Of a stretch of DNA of 64,000 bases, positions 53,801 through 64,000 are shown piece after piece. The translations under genes were made by a program, and so were the position numbers. Source of the DNA: Magnetococcales bacterium (lineage in GTDB: Bacteria; Pseudomonadota; Magnetococcia; Magnetococcales; Magnetaquicoccaceae); NCBI GenBank assembly GCA_015231375.1, contig JADGBT010000017.1, positions 1 through 64,000 of the forward strand, read 5' to 3'. How positions within the stretch are numbered: the first letter of the stretch is position 1; every line of letters begins with the position of its first letter. The notes under the pieces were generated by a model that was given only the letters and a program-made list of their open reading frames with translations, had not been told where the DNA came from and ran no database searches.

Positions 53801-55136
53801 CCTTCTGGAAATCCTGATTCCACCCGGTGGCCGGAATCACCCCGCTGTCCAGAGGCAGGCGGCTTTCCGCGCTCACCTTCACCTGCCTGTCCCGCAGTTC
53901 CACCCCGCTCCGGGTCGAGTCGGGCATGCGGGTGATGAATTGATTCTCCCCGTCGATCATCACCCGGCCCAACGCCATGGGAGGATTCATCTCCAGTCGC
54001 CAGGAACCCATGCCTGTCCCCTGGATCCGATCCTGGATGGTCCACCCCGCGCCGGAAAAGTCCAGCCACAAGGTGCGGTGCAGGGTCATGCGCTCGGGCA
54101 GTGGATCGCTGGCGCCCCGTTTCGTTTCCAGTAGTTCCATCCGGTCTCCGGGCCGCATCCGATAGGCCGGATAGGTGTGCCACGCCTGGGGCAGCGCGGT
54201 CTGACGGGGATCCACCGCGTCCACCCCGCCAACCGTCACCACCCGCAGGCGCGGACTGGCCGCAAAGGCCCAGGCCTCCTCTTCCGGCCAGGGCGGCAAG
54301 GCGGCGGCAGGACGCTCGATGGCGCCGACCGGACCGGGCAGACGCTGCTCCAAGGTGATGGGCCACACCCCGGCTTTGACCTGAATCCGGATCCCGCCGT
54401 CGGGTTCGAGCCGGATCGGCAACGGCGCGTTCACCCCGATGGGCATCCAATCCGCGCTCACGGAGGGCGCCAGCAGAATTTCCCGTTGCTTGCCCGACAC
54501 CCGCAACTCGATCCGGGTCTCCAGGGTCAGCGGCACACCGTCGCGCACCAGGCGCTGCACCGACATCTCCAGCCGGTCTTCGTCGCGTTTGGTCTGGTTT
54601 TTGGGATGCAGCCATAACCGTCCGGCGTGGTCCGGCGCGGCTGAGGGAATGCCCTGGCCTTCCACGCTCAACGTGATCAGTCCCACCTCTTCCGGAACTT
54701 TCAAGTATTCGGGCAGAGCGGCATAACGCCACTCCCCGCTCAGGGTATGGCTTCCGGCGTTCAGCCACACTCCCGGAATTCCGTTTTGGGCCGTCACGAT
54801 GGCCGGCTTGTCGTCCACCTTCACCTCCCGTGGCCACCGTTCCTGGTCTCCGGGCAAAGGCAGCCAGAGGTTGTGGCCCACCACCCGCGCCTGTAACGTG
54901 AAACGACCCTGATTCTTCTCCAGCGTCAAAGACAAGCGCGACGACCAGTGGCACCAGCGGGAAGAGGCGTTGTCGTGAGCCATGGGGCACAGGTTCTGCT
55001 CGTGGCCGTGCAGCGCCCAGTGGACCCAGGGCTTGAGGGGTTCGGGAAGCTGTTCGGTGTGCATCGCCGCTTGAGCGTGGCCTGTCAGGAGCAGGATCAG
55101 ACCGATCATCCGCGCCATTCTGGAAAGGAGAGGCAT
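50826..55136 (-). CDS. Giant internally duplicated membrane protein of unknown function
   Basis: A 1,436-residue protein with a signal sequence (about 1-23). A long beta-rich periplasmic part follows, then a membrane helix group at about 470-575, a charged Arg/Glu/Gln linker at about 610-645, another helix pair at about 729-772, a second periplasmic part, and a final helix group from about 1220. The two periplasmic parts are related. SRLSLTLEKNQGRFTLQARV with LWLPLPGDQ near residue 62 matches NRLRLEADPERLRLHLEF with VAVPLPGQAGHWLP near residue 806, each followed by a DDKP or DGKP turn. I recognise no family. GGAG precedes the ATG at 55136. It sits between an M23 peptidase and an FGE-like protein, which suggests a cell-envelope role. 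Confidence 0.75.
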   Translation of the reverse strand: MPLLSRMARMIGLILLLTGHAQAAMHTEQLPEPLKPWVHWALHGHEQNLCPMAHDNASSRWCHWSSRLSLTLEKNQGRFTLQARVVGHNLWLPLPGDQERWPREVKVDDKPAIVTAQNGIPGVWLNAGSHTLSGEWRYAALPEYLKVPEEVGLITLSVEGQGIPSAAPDHAGRLWLHPKNQTKRDEDRLEMSVQRLVRDGVPLTLETRIELRVSGKQREILLAPSVSADWMPIGVNAPLPIRLEPDGGIRIQVKAGVWPITLEQRLPGPVGAIERPAAALPPWPEEEAWAFAASPRLRVVTVGGVDAVDPRQTALPQAWHTYPAYRMRPGDRMELLETKRGASDPLPERMTLHRTLWLDFSGAGWTIQDRIQGTGMGSWRLEMNPPMALGRVMIDGENQFITRMPDSTRSGVELRDRQVKVSAESRLPLDSGVIPATGWNQDFQKVTGTAHLPPGWRLLHATGVDRSDATWIGQWTLLDFFLTLVVSLAAGRLWGRVWGGVALVALGLIHPEQPALAWSLLAIMGAVAALRVVPANGWPARLLGAWRMGAWLVMAALLLPFLIDQARQGIHPQLEKNQAIVPMPQAAPQRTTALRSVEVPRMAPEGERTPAAMAALEPDQNRERDQAREQEQTKNREQAQTRDQARHREQIHAKAKALPATGKPDAPSSSVSLASSPAPARAKLTGLDPKAVAQTGPGVPQWHWHQVSLHWNGPVTRDQEWRLYLLPPWANRLVILARILLALAMMARVMELAALRTPPGRAGAGASMLLLVLGLSGSGWAGAIPDQKMLDTLSSRLLEPPACLPDCATLNRLRLEADPERLRLHLEFHAPNEVAVPLPGQAGHWLPTEVWLDGKPAVELKRLNQPADRPGTLWMVIPAGIHAVMLEGPLATRETVQLSLPLGPKLAVADSQSWKVEGIHDNGAIDSTWQLRRIHTGAPGAGESREAAWSEAVSLPPYLEVERRLTLGLTWEVETEVRRVTREESAVGLELPLLAGEAVTTHGIRVTEGKARVRLDPGQQQLQWHSTLPLGEQLILSAARETLWHEIWRLRAAPWWHVTLEGIPVTAMTDDAGGHQPEWRPWPGEEVRVRVLRPQGVDGATLTLERSELSIKPGERATDATLGMTLQASHGGQHVIRLPESAKLLSAHIDGREEPLRQDGRQVTLPVAPGSHEVRLHWRQPEGMTERLVMPRPDLGLEGVNATARITLPPDRWILWVRGPTMGPAVLYWGALGVILLLAAGLGRIPWLPLKTRHWALLGLGLSTVETLPALILVGWFLLMGWRGAHPESASRWRFNGRQIFLLLWTVAAVTSLEEIFRHGLLGFPDMQVAGNLSTPQVLQWFQDRTAAEWPIIEVISLPISAYRLLMLLWSLWLAAALLGWIRWAWTCLSRDELWRGRVISPTPPAQKSPDTAKTIPDDATGSDVYDPRSSTPTNP

Positions 55137-55164
55137 GTCGAGGCTCCGTGCGAGAGGTCGAGTG

Positions 55165-56196
55165 TCAGGGAATGTCAAGATGACGGATGATCTGGACCAG
55201 CGGTTTTTCCTCACCTTGGCGTGTCAGTGTGTAGGCACCGGTGTAGCGTCCCGCAGGCCAGGAGTCCAGTGTGTTCGGGCGCGGCTTGCCGAGATGGCGC
55301 GTGATCCGTGCCTGATGGCGCTTCTGACGGCCTTCGTGGCGGGCGAGAATGGCGCCGGATGGAGCGATCAGCCGCATGCTCTCCAGATCCCCGGCGCGGG
55401 CGCCAAAAAGCTGGACCCAGAAAATCAAGGCCTCGGCGCGACCATCCAGGGACTCTTCCGGCGGATCGGCCATGCGGCGATCATCCGGAACCGTGGCGGA
55501 AAATCCGGAGGAGAGCTCTCCTGCCGCCTGATAGGGCAACTGTTTCAGGGTTGCGGCGTTCCACAAGGAGAGCGTCTGCCGGTCGGGGTCGCCGGGATCC
55601 GGGGCTGCGAAGGGATCCAGGAAGCGACCGTTCCGGCGCACCTCGAAATGGACATGGGGAAAGGGTGCCATGCCCGACTGTCCGATGGCTCCCAGTACCT
55701 CTCCGGCTTTCACCGCTTGACCGGGGGTCACGGTCACGCTTCCCTGGCGCAGATGGGCGTATTGGCTCTCCCACCCCTGGCCGTGATCGATCACCACCCC
55801 GTTGCCCGCACAGCGTTCTCCGACGGCTTGGCGGTCGATGACCCCCGAGGCCGGACCATCCGGCATGCCATCCCGGATCGCCTTGACCCGTCCGTCCGCC
55901 GCCGCGACCACGGCCACTCCCTGACGCATCTGTCCCAGGGTTCGCACCCGGAAGTCAACCCCCCGGTGACCCTCGTAGGTGAGGGATCCGCGCCGATAAT
56001 CCTGCGCCCCCGGACCCGGATCCCGGTCCGGATAGTTCTGGATCCAGCACTGTTCTCCCATCACGCAGCGGACCGGCAGGGCGAACGACAGGGGCGCGTC
56101 TGCGCTCCAGGCGTGAGGAATCGCGGTCGTGAGCAGCAGCCCTGCGGCGATGAGGAGGCGCGCGGCCCATCGTGGCGCAATCGGCATGGGCGTCAT
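55165..56196 (-). CDS. M23-family (LytM) peptidase
   Basis: A 343-residue exported peptidase, signal at about 1-31 (ending HAWSADA). The LytM zinc site is complete: GHRGVDFRVR, GNGVVIDHGQGWESQYAH and FPHVHFEVR. M23 enzymes cut peptide cross-links of peptidoglycan. A further 120-residue carboxy part from about 215 has no recognised domain. It lies 25 bases after the hemerythrin-rhodanese gene and 28 bases before the giant membrane protein gene. The ATG at 56187 is an alternative start. Confidence 0.87.
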   Translation of the reverse strand: MTPMPIAPRWAARLLIAAGLLLTTAIPHAWSADAPLSFALPVRCVMGEQCWIQNYPDRDPGPGAQDYRRGSLTYEGHRGVDFRVRTLGQMRQGVAVVAAADGRVKAIRDGMPDGPASGVIDRQAVGERCAGNGVVIDHGQGWESQYAHLRQGSVTVTPGQAVKAGEVLGAIGQSGMAPFPHVHFEVRRNGRFLDPFAAPDPGDPDRQTLSLWNAATLKQLPYQAAGELSSGFSATVPDDRRMADPPEESLDGRAEALIFWVQLFGARAGDLESMRLIAPSGAILARHEGRQKRHQARITRHLGKPRPNTLDSWPAGRYTGAYTLTRQGEEKPLVQIIRHLDIP

Positions 56197-56221
56197 CCCC
56201 GGTGACGAACGCCGGGAGTGG

Positions 56222-57076
56222 TCACGTTGCTGGCAAGAATCGGCGGAGGCTGGGGTGGTCGATGGTGACCATCGGGAGCCCCTGCCGTGTCCACTCCTGA
56301 ATCCCGCCGATCAGTTCACAGCCCTTCAGGTTGTGCTGCTGCATGATCTCCAGGGCAATGGCCGCGCGCGGACCGGAGCGACAGATCAGGACATACCAAT
56401 GGTCGGGATGGAACAGTTCCGGAGTAAAGGTGGCTTCGAAGCAGCGTCGGAAGGGTTCCGTATCCTGGCGGTCGAGGAGATTGTGGTCGCAGGGATAGAG
56501 TCGGGAGCCGGAGATGATGCCTTCTTGGTATTCGGTTTCGGTGCGCAGATCCAGCAGCACCACTTCGGGGGGGGCCAGATCGACGATCCGCAGCAGTTGC
56601 CGGGCGGAAATCATCTCGTTGAACAGGGCTTTTTCGAGGATCTCCCGGTTTTCGGCCCATTGGAAACAGCCGCGATACTTGCGATCGTTGCGGTTGATGT
56701 GGTTGCGCAGCCAATCCAGCAGGAACGATTCCAGTTGGGCGATCGAACCGGTCCGACGGGCCGCCACATCCTCGCGCACCCGGTCCAGATGCTGGATCAG
56801 TTGCTGGTGCTGGGCGACATGTTCATCCAGGTGGCTGTAGGCGTATTGACTCATCAGCGTCTCTTCGGCCAGGAAATGTTCCTGGGTGTAGCGGTCCAGC
56901 CGGGGAAAGAGGGCATCCACCTGATCCCATTCGTCTTCGAACGGTTCCCGTTGCTGGAAACGCTGGGAGAGCCGGTCCAGCTCGATCACATAAAAAAGCA
57001 GTCGCTGATGATCGTTGTTGAAACGCTCAACTCCGACATCGACGATGGTCCAGTCGGTCACGAGAGGGTCGGTCAT
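56222..57076 (-). CDS. Hemerythrin-rhodanese fusion protein
   Basis: A 284-residue soluble protein. Residues 1-135 form a bacteriohemerythrin with its iron ligands in order: FNNDHQRLLF, YTQEHFLAEETLM, HLDEHVAQHQQLI and WLRNHINRNDRKY. Residues 150-280 form a rhodanese domain with the active-site loop CRSGPR. The first part binds oxygen or nitric oxide at a di-iron site. The second carries persulfide sulfur. Fusion suggests an oxygen-controlled sulfur or redox step. It is the first gene of a five-gene unit, 145 bases after the upstream membrane gene, so a promoter is expected at 57077-57221. Confidence 0.9.
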   Translation of the reverse strand: MTDPLVTDWTIVDVGVERFNNDHQRLLFYVIELDRLSQRFQQREPFEDEWDQVDALFPRLDRYTQEHFLAEETLMSQYAYSHLDEHVAQHQQLIQHLDRVREDVAARRTGSIAQLESFLLDWLRNHINRNDRKYRGCFQWAENREILEKALFNEMISARQLLRIVDLAPPEVVLLDLRTETEYQEGIISGSRLYPCDHNLLDRQDTEPFRRCFEATFTPELFHPDHWYVLICRSGPRAAIALEIMQQHNLKGCELIGGIQEWTRQGLPMVTIDHPSLRRFLPAT

Positions 57077-57221
57077 GGGATGGGCTCTTCACGGTCTGGA
57101 TGTCGATGGGAGATCCGGTTGCAAAGGGCGCAACGCCACGGGCAAAGCGGGATGATCCGTGCTTTTTTTGGTTTTGCGCGTCTCTTGTGACCACCAGAGT
57201 AGAATAGAGCCGAAGAGGCGG

Positions 57222-58334
57222 TCAAGCCTGTTCTGTCCGTGTGTGGCGGGCCAGCCATGCCACCTGCCCCAAAAACAGCAGCAGGGGGGCTGCCGCCAGA
57301 TACGCCCCCCACGCGGCCCCGGCCACGAGGCCCGCGCCCGCCAGCCAAAAGGTTCCGACCCGCAGCAGGGCCCATCGACCCAGGAGGTGTTGCGCCCGGT
57401 TGCGCTGGGGGGTCGCCAGACCGGGCCACCACCACAGGGGCAGGAGGTGCGCCAACGCCCCGGTGACCAATGGAAACAGAAACAGGGTCAAAAAGAGCGG
57501 CAGCATCACCTGACCCTGTTGCCACAGCGCGCTGACCAGGGCGCACCAGAAGCCGAACAGCGCGCCGAGCAAGGAGATGGCGCTGCCATTGGCGCGCGCC
57601 ATTCGGATCCCATGGCCATGCATCGGAGGCAGGAGTCTTGCCAGCACCCATCCCCACGCCACCACGCCCGGCACGCTCAGCCAGGGTTCCCAGGCGGCCC
57701 CGCCGGTCATCAACACCACACCCAGAACGGCGTATTTCCGATCCAGAAACAGCCTCTGCCCCGCCAGGGGGTCGGTGTATCCGCCCACCGTCGGCAGCAA
57801 CACCTGGAGGGTTCCCACAGCGGTCAGGCCGATCCAGCCCAGCAGGTTGAGATGGCGGTGCGCGCTGCGCAGCGGCGACCACTGTTCCGGCCAGACCAGG
57901 GTGGCCAGAATGGCCAGCAGTCCCAGCATCAGGCAGACCAGGGCCGTTTGATACCAAAGCAGACAGGGATGGGCGGATCCCAAAGACCGGGAGGCCCGAC
58001 GACTCATCCACCCCAGCGTCACGGCGGCGGTCAGCATGGCCAGGGGAGCGGCCAGGCCCAACAGCCACCACTCCCGCGCCAGCGTCCAGACCCCCAGGCC
58101 GCCGGCCACCATGGCCAGCAGGGGCAGCGCGTGAATCCAACCGGGAATCGGTCCGCTGCGGGTCAGGACCGGAGTGAAGTAGATCATGACAGCCAGGATC
58201 AGGGGCAATCCGCCCACGGCCAGCAGCAGATGGACCAGTACCGCCTGCGGCCAGGCATTCTGCCAGCCGATGATGCCCAGAAAAGCCAGCAGGGCCGCGA
58301 TGGCAAACCGGGCCGGAAAGAAGAAGGATGGCAT
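57222..58334 (-). CDS. Multi-pass membrane protein, NnrS/heme-copper-like
   Basis: A 370-residue protein with about 11-12 hydrophobic helices. HRHLNLLGWIGLTAVGTLQ contains the His residues and spacing seen in NnrS and related heme-copper-type membrane proteins, and LPPMHGHG adds more His. NnrS-like proteins are linked to nitric oxide and copper stress. The family call is tentative. The ATG at 58334 has no good Shine-Dalgarno site. It lies between pntB and the hemerythrin unit, on the same strand. Confidence 0.6.
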   Translation of the reverse strand: MPSFFFPARFAIAALLAFLGIIGWQNAWPQAVLVHLLLAVGGLPLILAVMIYFTPVLTRSGPIPGWIHALPLLAMVAGGLGVWTLAREWWLLGLAAPLAMLTAAVTLGWMSRRASRSLGSAHPCLLWYQTALVCLMLGLLAILATLVWPEQWSPLRSAHRHLNLLGWIGLTAVGTLQVLLPTVGGYTDPLAGQRLFLDRKYAVLGVVLMTGGAAWEPWLSVPGVVAWGWVLARLLPPMHGHGIRMARANGSAISLLGALFGFWCALVSALWQQGQVMLPLFLTLFLFPLVTGALAHLLPLWWWPGLATPQRNRAQHLLGRWALLRVGTFWLAGAGLVAGAAWGAYLAAAPLLLFLGQVAWLARHTRTEQA

Positions 58335-58486
58335 GATGGCGTGATTCAACCCGGATGGCCCTTCAGTTAAGTGGCGTGCCGGGATCCGGGAGGCGATCCT
58401 CCCAGACCCTCTTTGAGTGCGGCCTTGCAGCATCCGATCTGCGCGGATGACGTACAAGGGAGAGTCCGGGAGGCTGGCAAGGCGGG

Positions 58487-58506
58487 ACTCCCCCTTGCGG
58501 GGGAGT
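58487..58506. terminator. Hairpin after pntB
   Basis: ACTCCCCC and GGGGGAGT pair perfectly around TTGC, ten bases past the pntB stop. There is no T-run on the minus strand, so it may stabilise the mRNA end or aid Rho-dependent stopping rather than terminate alone. Confidence 0.5.
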
Positions 58507-58515
58507 ATGCAATAC

Positions 58516-59934
58516 TCAAGCGGAGGCGCGCAAATGGTTGAGAACCTCGTCGAGCATCTTCTTGGCATCACCGAAGAGCATGCGATTGTTCTCTTTGTAG
58601 AACAGCGGATTGTCCACACCGGCGTAACCCGAGGCCATGGAACGTTTCATGACGATCGAGGTTTCGGCTTTCCAGACCTCCAGCACCGGCATGCCGGCGA
58701 TGGGGCTGTTGGGATCTTCCATGGCGGAAGGATTCACGATGTCGTTGGCGCCGATCACCATGGCCACATCCGTGGAGGGGAAATCTTCGTTGATTTCGTC
58801 CATTTCCATCACGATGTCATAAGGCACCTTGGCTTCGGCCAGCAACACGTTCATGTGACCCGGCATGCGTCCGGCCACCGGATGAATGGCGAAACGGACG
58901 TTGATCCCCTTGCCCCGCAGAAACTGCGTGATCTCGAAGACCGTATGCTGGGCCTGGGCCACGGCCATGCCGTAACCCGGAATGATGACCACGTTCTTGG
59001 AGTCGCGCAACATTTCGGCGGTCTCCTGGGCGGAAATCGACACCACTTCACCCGCCGGAACCGCAGCGGCGGAAGAGGAGGGGGATCCGCCATCGGTGCC
59101 GAACCCGCCGCCGATTACCGACAGGAATTTGCGGTTCATGGCGCGACACATGATGTAGCTCAGAATCGCGCCCGACGATCCCACCAGCGCGCCCACCACG
59201 ATCAACAGGTCGTTGGAGAGCATGAAACCGGTGGCGGCCGCCGCCCATCCCGAGTAGCTGTTCAACATGGAGACCACCACCGGCATGTCCGCGCCACCGA
59301 TGGCCATCACCATATGCACCCCGAACACCAGCGCGATCAGGGTCATCAACACCAGCGGGGTCAAGCCGGCGCTCACGCCATGGGCGTTCAGAAACACCTT
59401 GCCCAGCAGCACGGTCACGATCAGCAGACCGAAGTTGAACTGATGCCGACCCGGCAACGTCAACGGCTTGCCGCTGATTCGGCCCGCCAGTTTGCCGAAC
59501 GCCACCACGGAACCGGAGAAGGTGACGGCGCCGATCAGGATGCCGATATAGATCTCCACTTCGTGAATGGTTTTTTCCGCGCCGGTCAAAGCCGCGCCCG
59601 GATCGAAATAGGTGGCATAGCCCACCAGCACGGCGGCCATACCCACCAGGCTGTGCATCAGGGCGACCAGTTCCGGCATCTGGGTCATCTTGACCCGGAT
59701 GGCGGCGAACACGCCCACGCCGCCACCGATGGCCATGGCCACGATGATGGTGGCCAGATTGGAGGCTTCGGAAAGACGAGACGACATCAACGTGGCCAGA
59801 ATCGCCACGGCCATGCCGATGATGCCGAACAGATTGCCACGCCGGGCGGTTTCAGGATTGCTCAGGCCACCCAGGCTTAAGATGAACAAGATGGTGGCGC
59901 CGATATAAGAGACGGTCAACAAACCTTGGCTCAT
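58516..59934 (-). CDS. pntB: NAD(P) transhydrogenase subunit beta
   Basis: A 472-residue inner-membrane subunit with about nine helices in residues 1-270. The NADP-binding domain III contains [38 protein letters not shown] and [14 protein letters not shown]-like sequence. With PntA it moves hydride from NADH to NADP using the proton gradient. It follows pntA by 13 bases. Confidence 0.95.
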   Translation of the reverse strand: MSQGLLTVSYIGATILFILSLGGLSNPETARRGNLFGIIGMAVAILATLMSSRLSEASNLATIIVAMAIGGGVGVFAAIRVKMTQMPELVALMHSLVGMAAVLVGYATYFDPGAALTGAEKTIHEVEIYIGILIGAVTFSGSVVAFGKLAGRISGKPLTLPGRHQFNFGLLIVTVLLGKVFLNAHGVSAGLTPLVLMTLIALVFGVHMVMAIGGADMPVVVSMLNSYSGWAAAATGFMLSNDLLIVVGALVGSSGAILSYIMCRAMNRKFLSVIGGGFGTDGGSPSSSAAAVPAGEVVSISAQETAEMLRDSKNVVIIPGYGMAVAQAQHTVFEITQFLRGKGINVRFAIHPVAGRMPGHMNVLLAEAKVPYDIVMEMDEINEDFPSTDVAMVIGANDIVNPSAMEDPNSPIAGMPVLEVWKAETSIVMKRSMASGYAGVDNPLFYKENNRMLFGDAKKMLDEVLNHLRASA

Positions 59935-59947
59935 GGATCACTCTCCC

Positions 59948-61522
59948 TTATTTCTGAAACATGCGCAACATGCGCTGGGTGACCCAGAAGCCACCGAACA
60001 TGTTCACGGCGGTCAGGACGATGGCCAGCCATGCCAGGGTGATCACGAGCTTCCCGGGCGAGGCGATTTGAATCAGGGCGCCGATGACGATGATGCTGCT
60101 GATGGCGTTGGTCACGCTCATGAGCGGCGTGTGCAACGCCGGGGTGACGTTCCAGATCACCATGTAACCCACGAAACAGGCCAGCACGAACACCGTGAAG
60201 TGACCCAGAAAGGCCGGAGGCGCTCCGGCGCCGATGGCGGCGAAGATCACCGCAGCGGCGATGCCGACGGAAAGCACGCTCTTGTTGCTGGCCGGTTCGC
60301 TCGGGGCGCCGTGTCCACCGTGTTTGGCCGCCGGGGCCGCGACTGCGGGTTTGGCCTGTTGGGGCGGGGCCGCCGACAGTTTGGGGGCGGGCGGAGGCCA
60401 GGTGATGGTCCCCTCCTTGATCACCGTGGTCCCACGGATCACTTCGTCTTCCATGTTGACGTTGATCACGCCATCCTTGGTTTTGCACAGCTCTTCCATC
60501 AGACGCACCAGATTGGTGGCGTACAGTTGGCTGGACTGACGGGCCAGACGGCTGGGCAGATCCGTGTAACCGATGATGGTGACGCCATGCTTGACCACCA
60601 CCTTGTGCGGTTCGGTCAATTCGCAGTTGCCACCCATTTCGGCGGCCATGTCCACGATCACGCTGCCGGGCTTCATGCCCTTCACCATGTCGGCGGTGAT
60701 GAGCTTGGGAGCGGGACGGCCCGGAATCAGGGCGGTGGTGATAATGATATCGACTTCCGCCGCCTGTTTGGCGGTCATTTCGTTCTGGGCCTTTTGGAAC
60801 CCTTCGCTCATGACCTTGGCGTAACCGCCGACGCCGGAGCCTTCTTCCTCATAGTCCACGGAGACGAATTCCGCCCCCATGCTCTTGACCTGATCGGCCA
60901 CTTCCGGGCGGGTGTCGAAGGCCCGCACGATGGCGCCCAGACCCGAGGCCGCGCCGATGGCCGCCAGTCCGGCCACGCCCGCGCCGATGATGAACACCTT
61001 GGCCGGGGGCACCTTGCCCGCAGCGGTGATCTGACCGGTGAAGAACCGACCGAAATGATGGGCCGCCTCGATCACGGCGCGATAGCCGGCGATGTTGGCC
61101 ATGGAACTCAAGGCGTCCAGTTTCTGGGCGCGTGAGATGCGCGGCACGGAATCCATGGCCAGAACGGTCACGTTCTTGGCGGCCAGTTGATCCATGAGTT
61201 CCTTGTTCTGGGCGGGCCACAGGAAGCTGATCAGGGTTTGGCCGGCCCGGAGCCGATCCGCTTCGTGGCTCTTGCCGCCCGCAATGGCCATGGGACCGCG
61301 TACTTTCAGGATGATGTCCGCCTGGGCATACAGGGATTGGGCGTCCGGAGCGATCTGGGCGCCTGCTTCCTGGAACACGTCATCGGCGAAATTGGCCTCC
61401 TGCCCGGCATTGCTCTCCACAGCCACGGTAAAACCGAGCTTGATGAACTGCTTGACGGAATCCGGGCTGGCCGCCACCCGTCTTTCTCCCGGATAGATCT
61501 CTCTGGGAATACCGATCTGCAT
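59948..61522 (-). CDS. pntA: NAD(P) transhydrogenase subunit alpha
   Basis: A 524-residue subunit in the fused form. Domain I (about 1-380) binds NAD and has [40 protein letters not shown] and [18 protein letters not shown]. An Ala/Pro linker follows, then four membrane helices at about 420-515. GGAGG lies ideally before the ATG. It leads pntB. Confidence 0.95.
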   Translation of the reverse strand: MQIGIPREIYPGERRVAASPDSVKQFIKLGFTVAVESNAGQEANFADDVFQEAGAQIAPDAQSLYAQADIILKVRGPMAIAGGKSHEADRLRAGQTLISFLWPAQNKELMDQLAAKNVTVLAMDSVPRISRAQKLDALSSMANIAGYRAVIEAAHHFGRFFTGQITAAGKVPPAKVFIIGAGVAGLAAIGAASGLGAIVRAFDTRPEVADQVKSMGAEFVSVDYEEEGSGVGGYAKVMSEGFQKAQNEMTAKQAAEVDIIITTALIPGRPAPKLITADMVKGMKPGSVIVDMAAEMGGNCELTEPHKVVVKHGVTIIGYTDLPSRLARQSSQLYATNLVRLMEELCKTKDGVINVNMEDEVIRGTTVIKEGTITWPPPAPKLSAAPPQQAKPAVAAPAAKHGGHGAPSEPASNKSVLSVGIAAAVIFAAIGAGAPPAFLGHFTVFVLACFVGYMVIWNVTPALHTPLMSVTNAISSIIVIGALIQIASPGKLVITLAWLAIVLTAVNMFGGFWVTQRMLRMFQK

Positions 61523-61684
61523 AGAAAGCCTCCTGAAACGGTGTAGAAAGGAAAGAAAATTGCTGTCACATCCACTTCATGAATCCGTGGTATTGGCACG
61601 GCATCGATCTTGAGATATCTGCCGATCCGGATCATGGGAGAAAAAAGGGGAGCGGTCAAGTTGCCGCAATGCAATATGGCCGAA

Positions 61685-63157
<1,473 letters not shown>

Positions 63158-63170
63158 TTATATCCCTGCT

Positions 63171-63185
63171 TGCGCACTTGGCGCA
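63171..63185. promoter_or_regulatory. Small inverted repeat in the purB/pyruvate carboxylase gap
   Basis: TGCGC and GCGCA flank ACTTG in the divergent control region. TATAAG on the minus strand just beside it (about 63158-63163) could be the purB -10 box. An operator role is possible, but no regulator is known. Confidence 0.35.
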
Positions 63186-63250
63186 CACGGAAAATCCGTC
63201 TAACCTGTCAATAGCCGCATCTCGACCGCTTCTCCAAGGGAATGACGCCC

Positions 63251-64000
63251 ATGATCGACGCAAAACCTTTCAGACGCCTTCTGATCGCCAATCGTGGCGA
63301 AATCGCTATCCGCATCATCCGGGCTGCTGCGGAAATGGATATCGCCACCGTGGCCATCTACGCCAAGGAGGACAGTTACTCCTTGCACCGCTATAAGGCG
63401 GACGAGAGCTATCAGGTGGGAGCGGGCAAGCGTCCCATCGCCGCCTACCTGGACATCGCCGACATCCTGCGCATCGCCCAGGAGGTCAAGGTGGATGCGA
63501 TCCATCCGGGATACGGATTCCTTTCGGAAAATCCCGACTTCGCCGAAGCCTGCCGTCAGGCGGGCATCGTCTTCATCGGCCCCACCCCGGAGGCCATGCG
63601 GCAACTCGGAGACAAGGTGCAGGCCCGCAAGATCGCGGTGGAGGCTGGTGTGCCGGTCATGCCCGCCACCGCTCCGCTTCCCGACGACCCGGAGCGGATC
63701 CGCGCCATGGCCGAGGAGATCGGCTTTCCCGTGATGCTCAAGGCGATCTGGGGCGGCGGCGGACGCGGCATGCGGGTGATCGAACACCCGGATCAACTGC
63801 TCGAACAGGTCCAGACCGCCAGCCGCGAAGCGGCGTCGGCCTTTGGCAATGGCGCGGTCTATCTGGAAAAATTGGTGCGACGCGCCCGTCATGTGGAGGT
63901 GCAGATCCTCGGAGACCAGCACGGCAATCTGGTGCATCTGTTCGAGCGCGACTGCACCGTGCAGCGTCGCAACCAGAAAGTGGTGGAACGCGCCCCGGCC
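63251..64000 (+). CDS. pyc: Pyruvate carboxylase, biotin carboxylase part (5' end only)
   Basis: The window cuts this gene after about 250 residues. LLIANRGEIAIRIIRAA opens the biotin carboxylase domain, HPGYGFLSENPDFAEAC and KAIWGGGGRGMRVI (the ATP-binding glycine loop) follow. YAKEDSYSLHRYKADESYQV and AAYLDIADILRIA fit pyruvate carboxylase better than the stand-alone AccC of acetyl-CoA carboxylase. The rest of the protein is outside the window, so this is not settled. AAGGGA suits the ATG at 63251. An in-frame ATG at 63242 is too close to that site. Confidence 0.8.
   Translation, partial: MIDAKPFRRLLIANRGEIAIRIIRAAAEMDIATVAIYAKEDSYSLHRYKADESYQVGAGKRPIAAYLDIADILRIAQEVKVDAIHPGYGFLSENPDFAEACRQAGIVFIGPTPEAMRQLGDKVQARKIAVEAGVPVMPATAPLPDDPERIRAMAEEIGFPVMLKAIWGGGGRGMRVIEHPDQLLEQVQTASREAASAFGNGAVYLEKLVRRARHVEVQILGDQHGNLVHLFERDCTVQRRNQKVVERAPA

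Noticed and set aside
50916-54134. 1,072-codon open frame antisense to the giant membrane protein gene
   Set aside because: It is rich in Gln, His, Arg and Gly with no motif, and mirrors the codon use of the real gene at high GC. The minus-strand reading has a signal peptide, helices and internal homology.

Overview
The window reads as about 64 kb of chromosome from a high-GC, Gram-negative proteobacterium. Evidence for an outer membrane is the LPS export genes lptABC with kdsD and gmhB, a lolB-like lipoprotein gene and a polysaccharide-export SLBB protein. RNase E has a large insertion in its S1 domain, as in Alphaproteobacteria and relatives. Together with the signalling content (heme-type chemoreceptor, hemerythrin-rhodanese fusion, several hybrid kinases) this suits an alphaproteobacterial or Magnetococcia-like aquatic bacterium, but no marker here settles the lineage. 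The assignment is inference.

Layout. 1-2100 is a small accessory island with a truncated IS1182-type transposase, the wreck of an AbiE-like toxin-antitoxin pair and a low-GC Sel1-repeat gene flanked by unusual paired inverted repeats. 2.1-8.2 kb (minus strand) is a signalling cluster: CheC-type phosphatase, degenerate hybrid kinase, methyl-accepting protein with a CXXCH motif and a CZB zinc domain, and a diguanylate cyclase. 8.5-16 kb holds gmhB, a SixA-like phosphatase, an M20 peptidase, rluC and a divergent rne. 16-19 kb holds ahcY and metK. 18.8-24.4 kb is a compact kdsD-lptC-lptA-lptB-rpoN-rapZ operon. 24.5-26.1 kb has a CBS protein and a CoA-binding protein. 26.2-31.1 kb has a large SLBB export protein behind the copper pair SCO/PCu(A)C. 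31.3-39.2 kb is metabolic (zinc alcohol dehydrogenase, HAD phosphatase, retropepsin-like protein, DHH phosphoesterase, metZ, mdh, apgM). 39.6-44.5 kb has rpmB, a DUF1858 gene, and a TPR lipoprotein-lolB-ispE unit followed by tRNA-Gln(TTG).

44.6-48.9 kb has a second hybrid kinase (CBS-HisKA-REC-Hpt) with a methyltransferase, a small membrane protein and an apparently frameshifted gene whose start codon overlaps that of a divergent LapG-type protease. 49.0-57.1 kb is a tight five-gene minus-strand unit: hemerythrin-rhodanese fusion, M23 peptidase, a 1,436-residue internally duplicated membrane protein, a zinc-ribbon/formylglycine-generating-enzyme-like protein and an FkbM-type methyltransferase. 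I do not recognise this combination as a known system and it is the best candidate here for something undescribed. 57.2-64 kb returns to core functions: a multi-pass membrane protein, pntB, pntA, purB and the start of a pyruvate carboxylase gene cut by the window edge.

Genes are densely packed with many 4-bp start/stop overlaps. GTG and TTG starts occur at coupled or short genes (rpmB, lolB, ispE, the FkbM gene).
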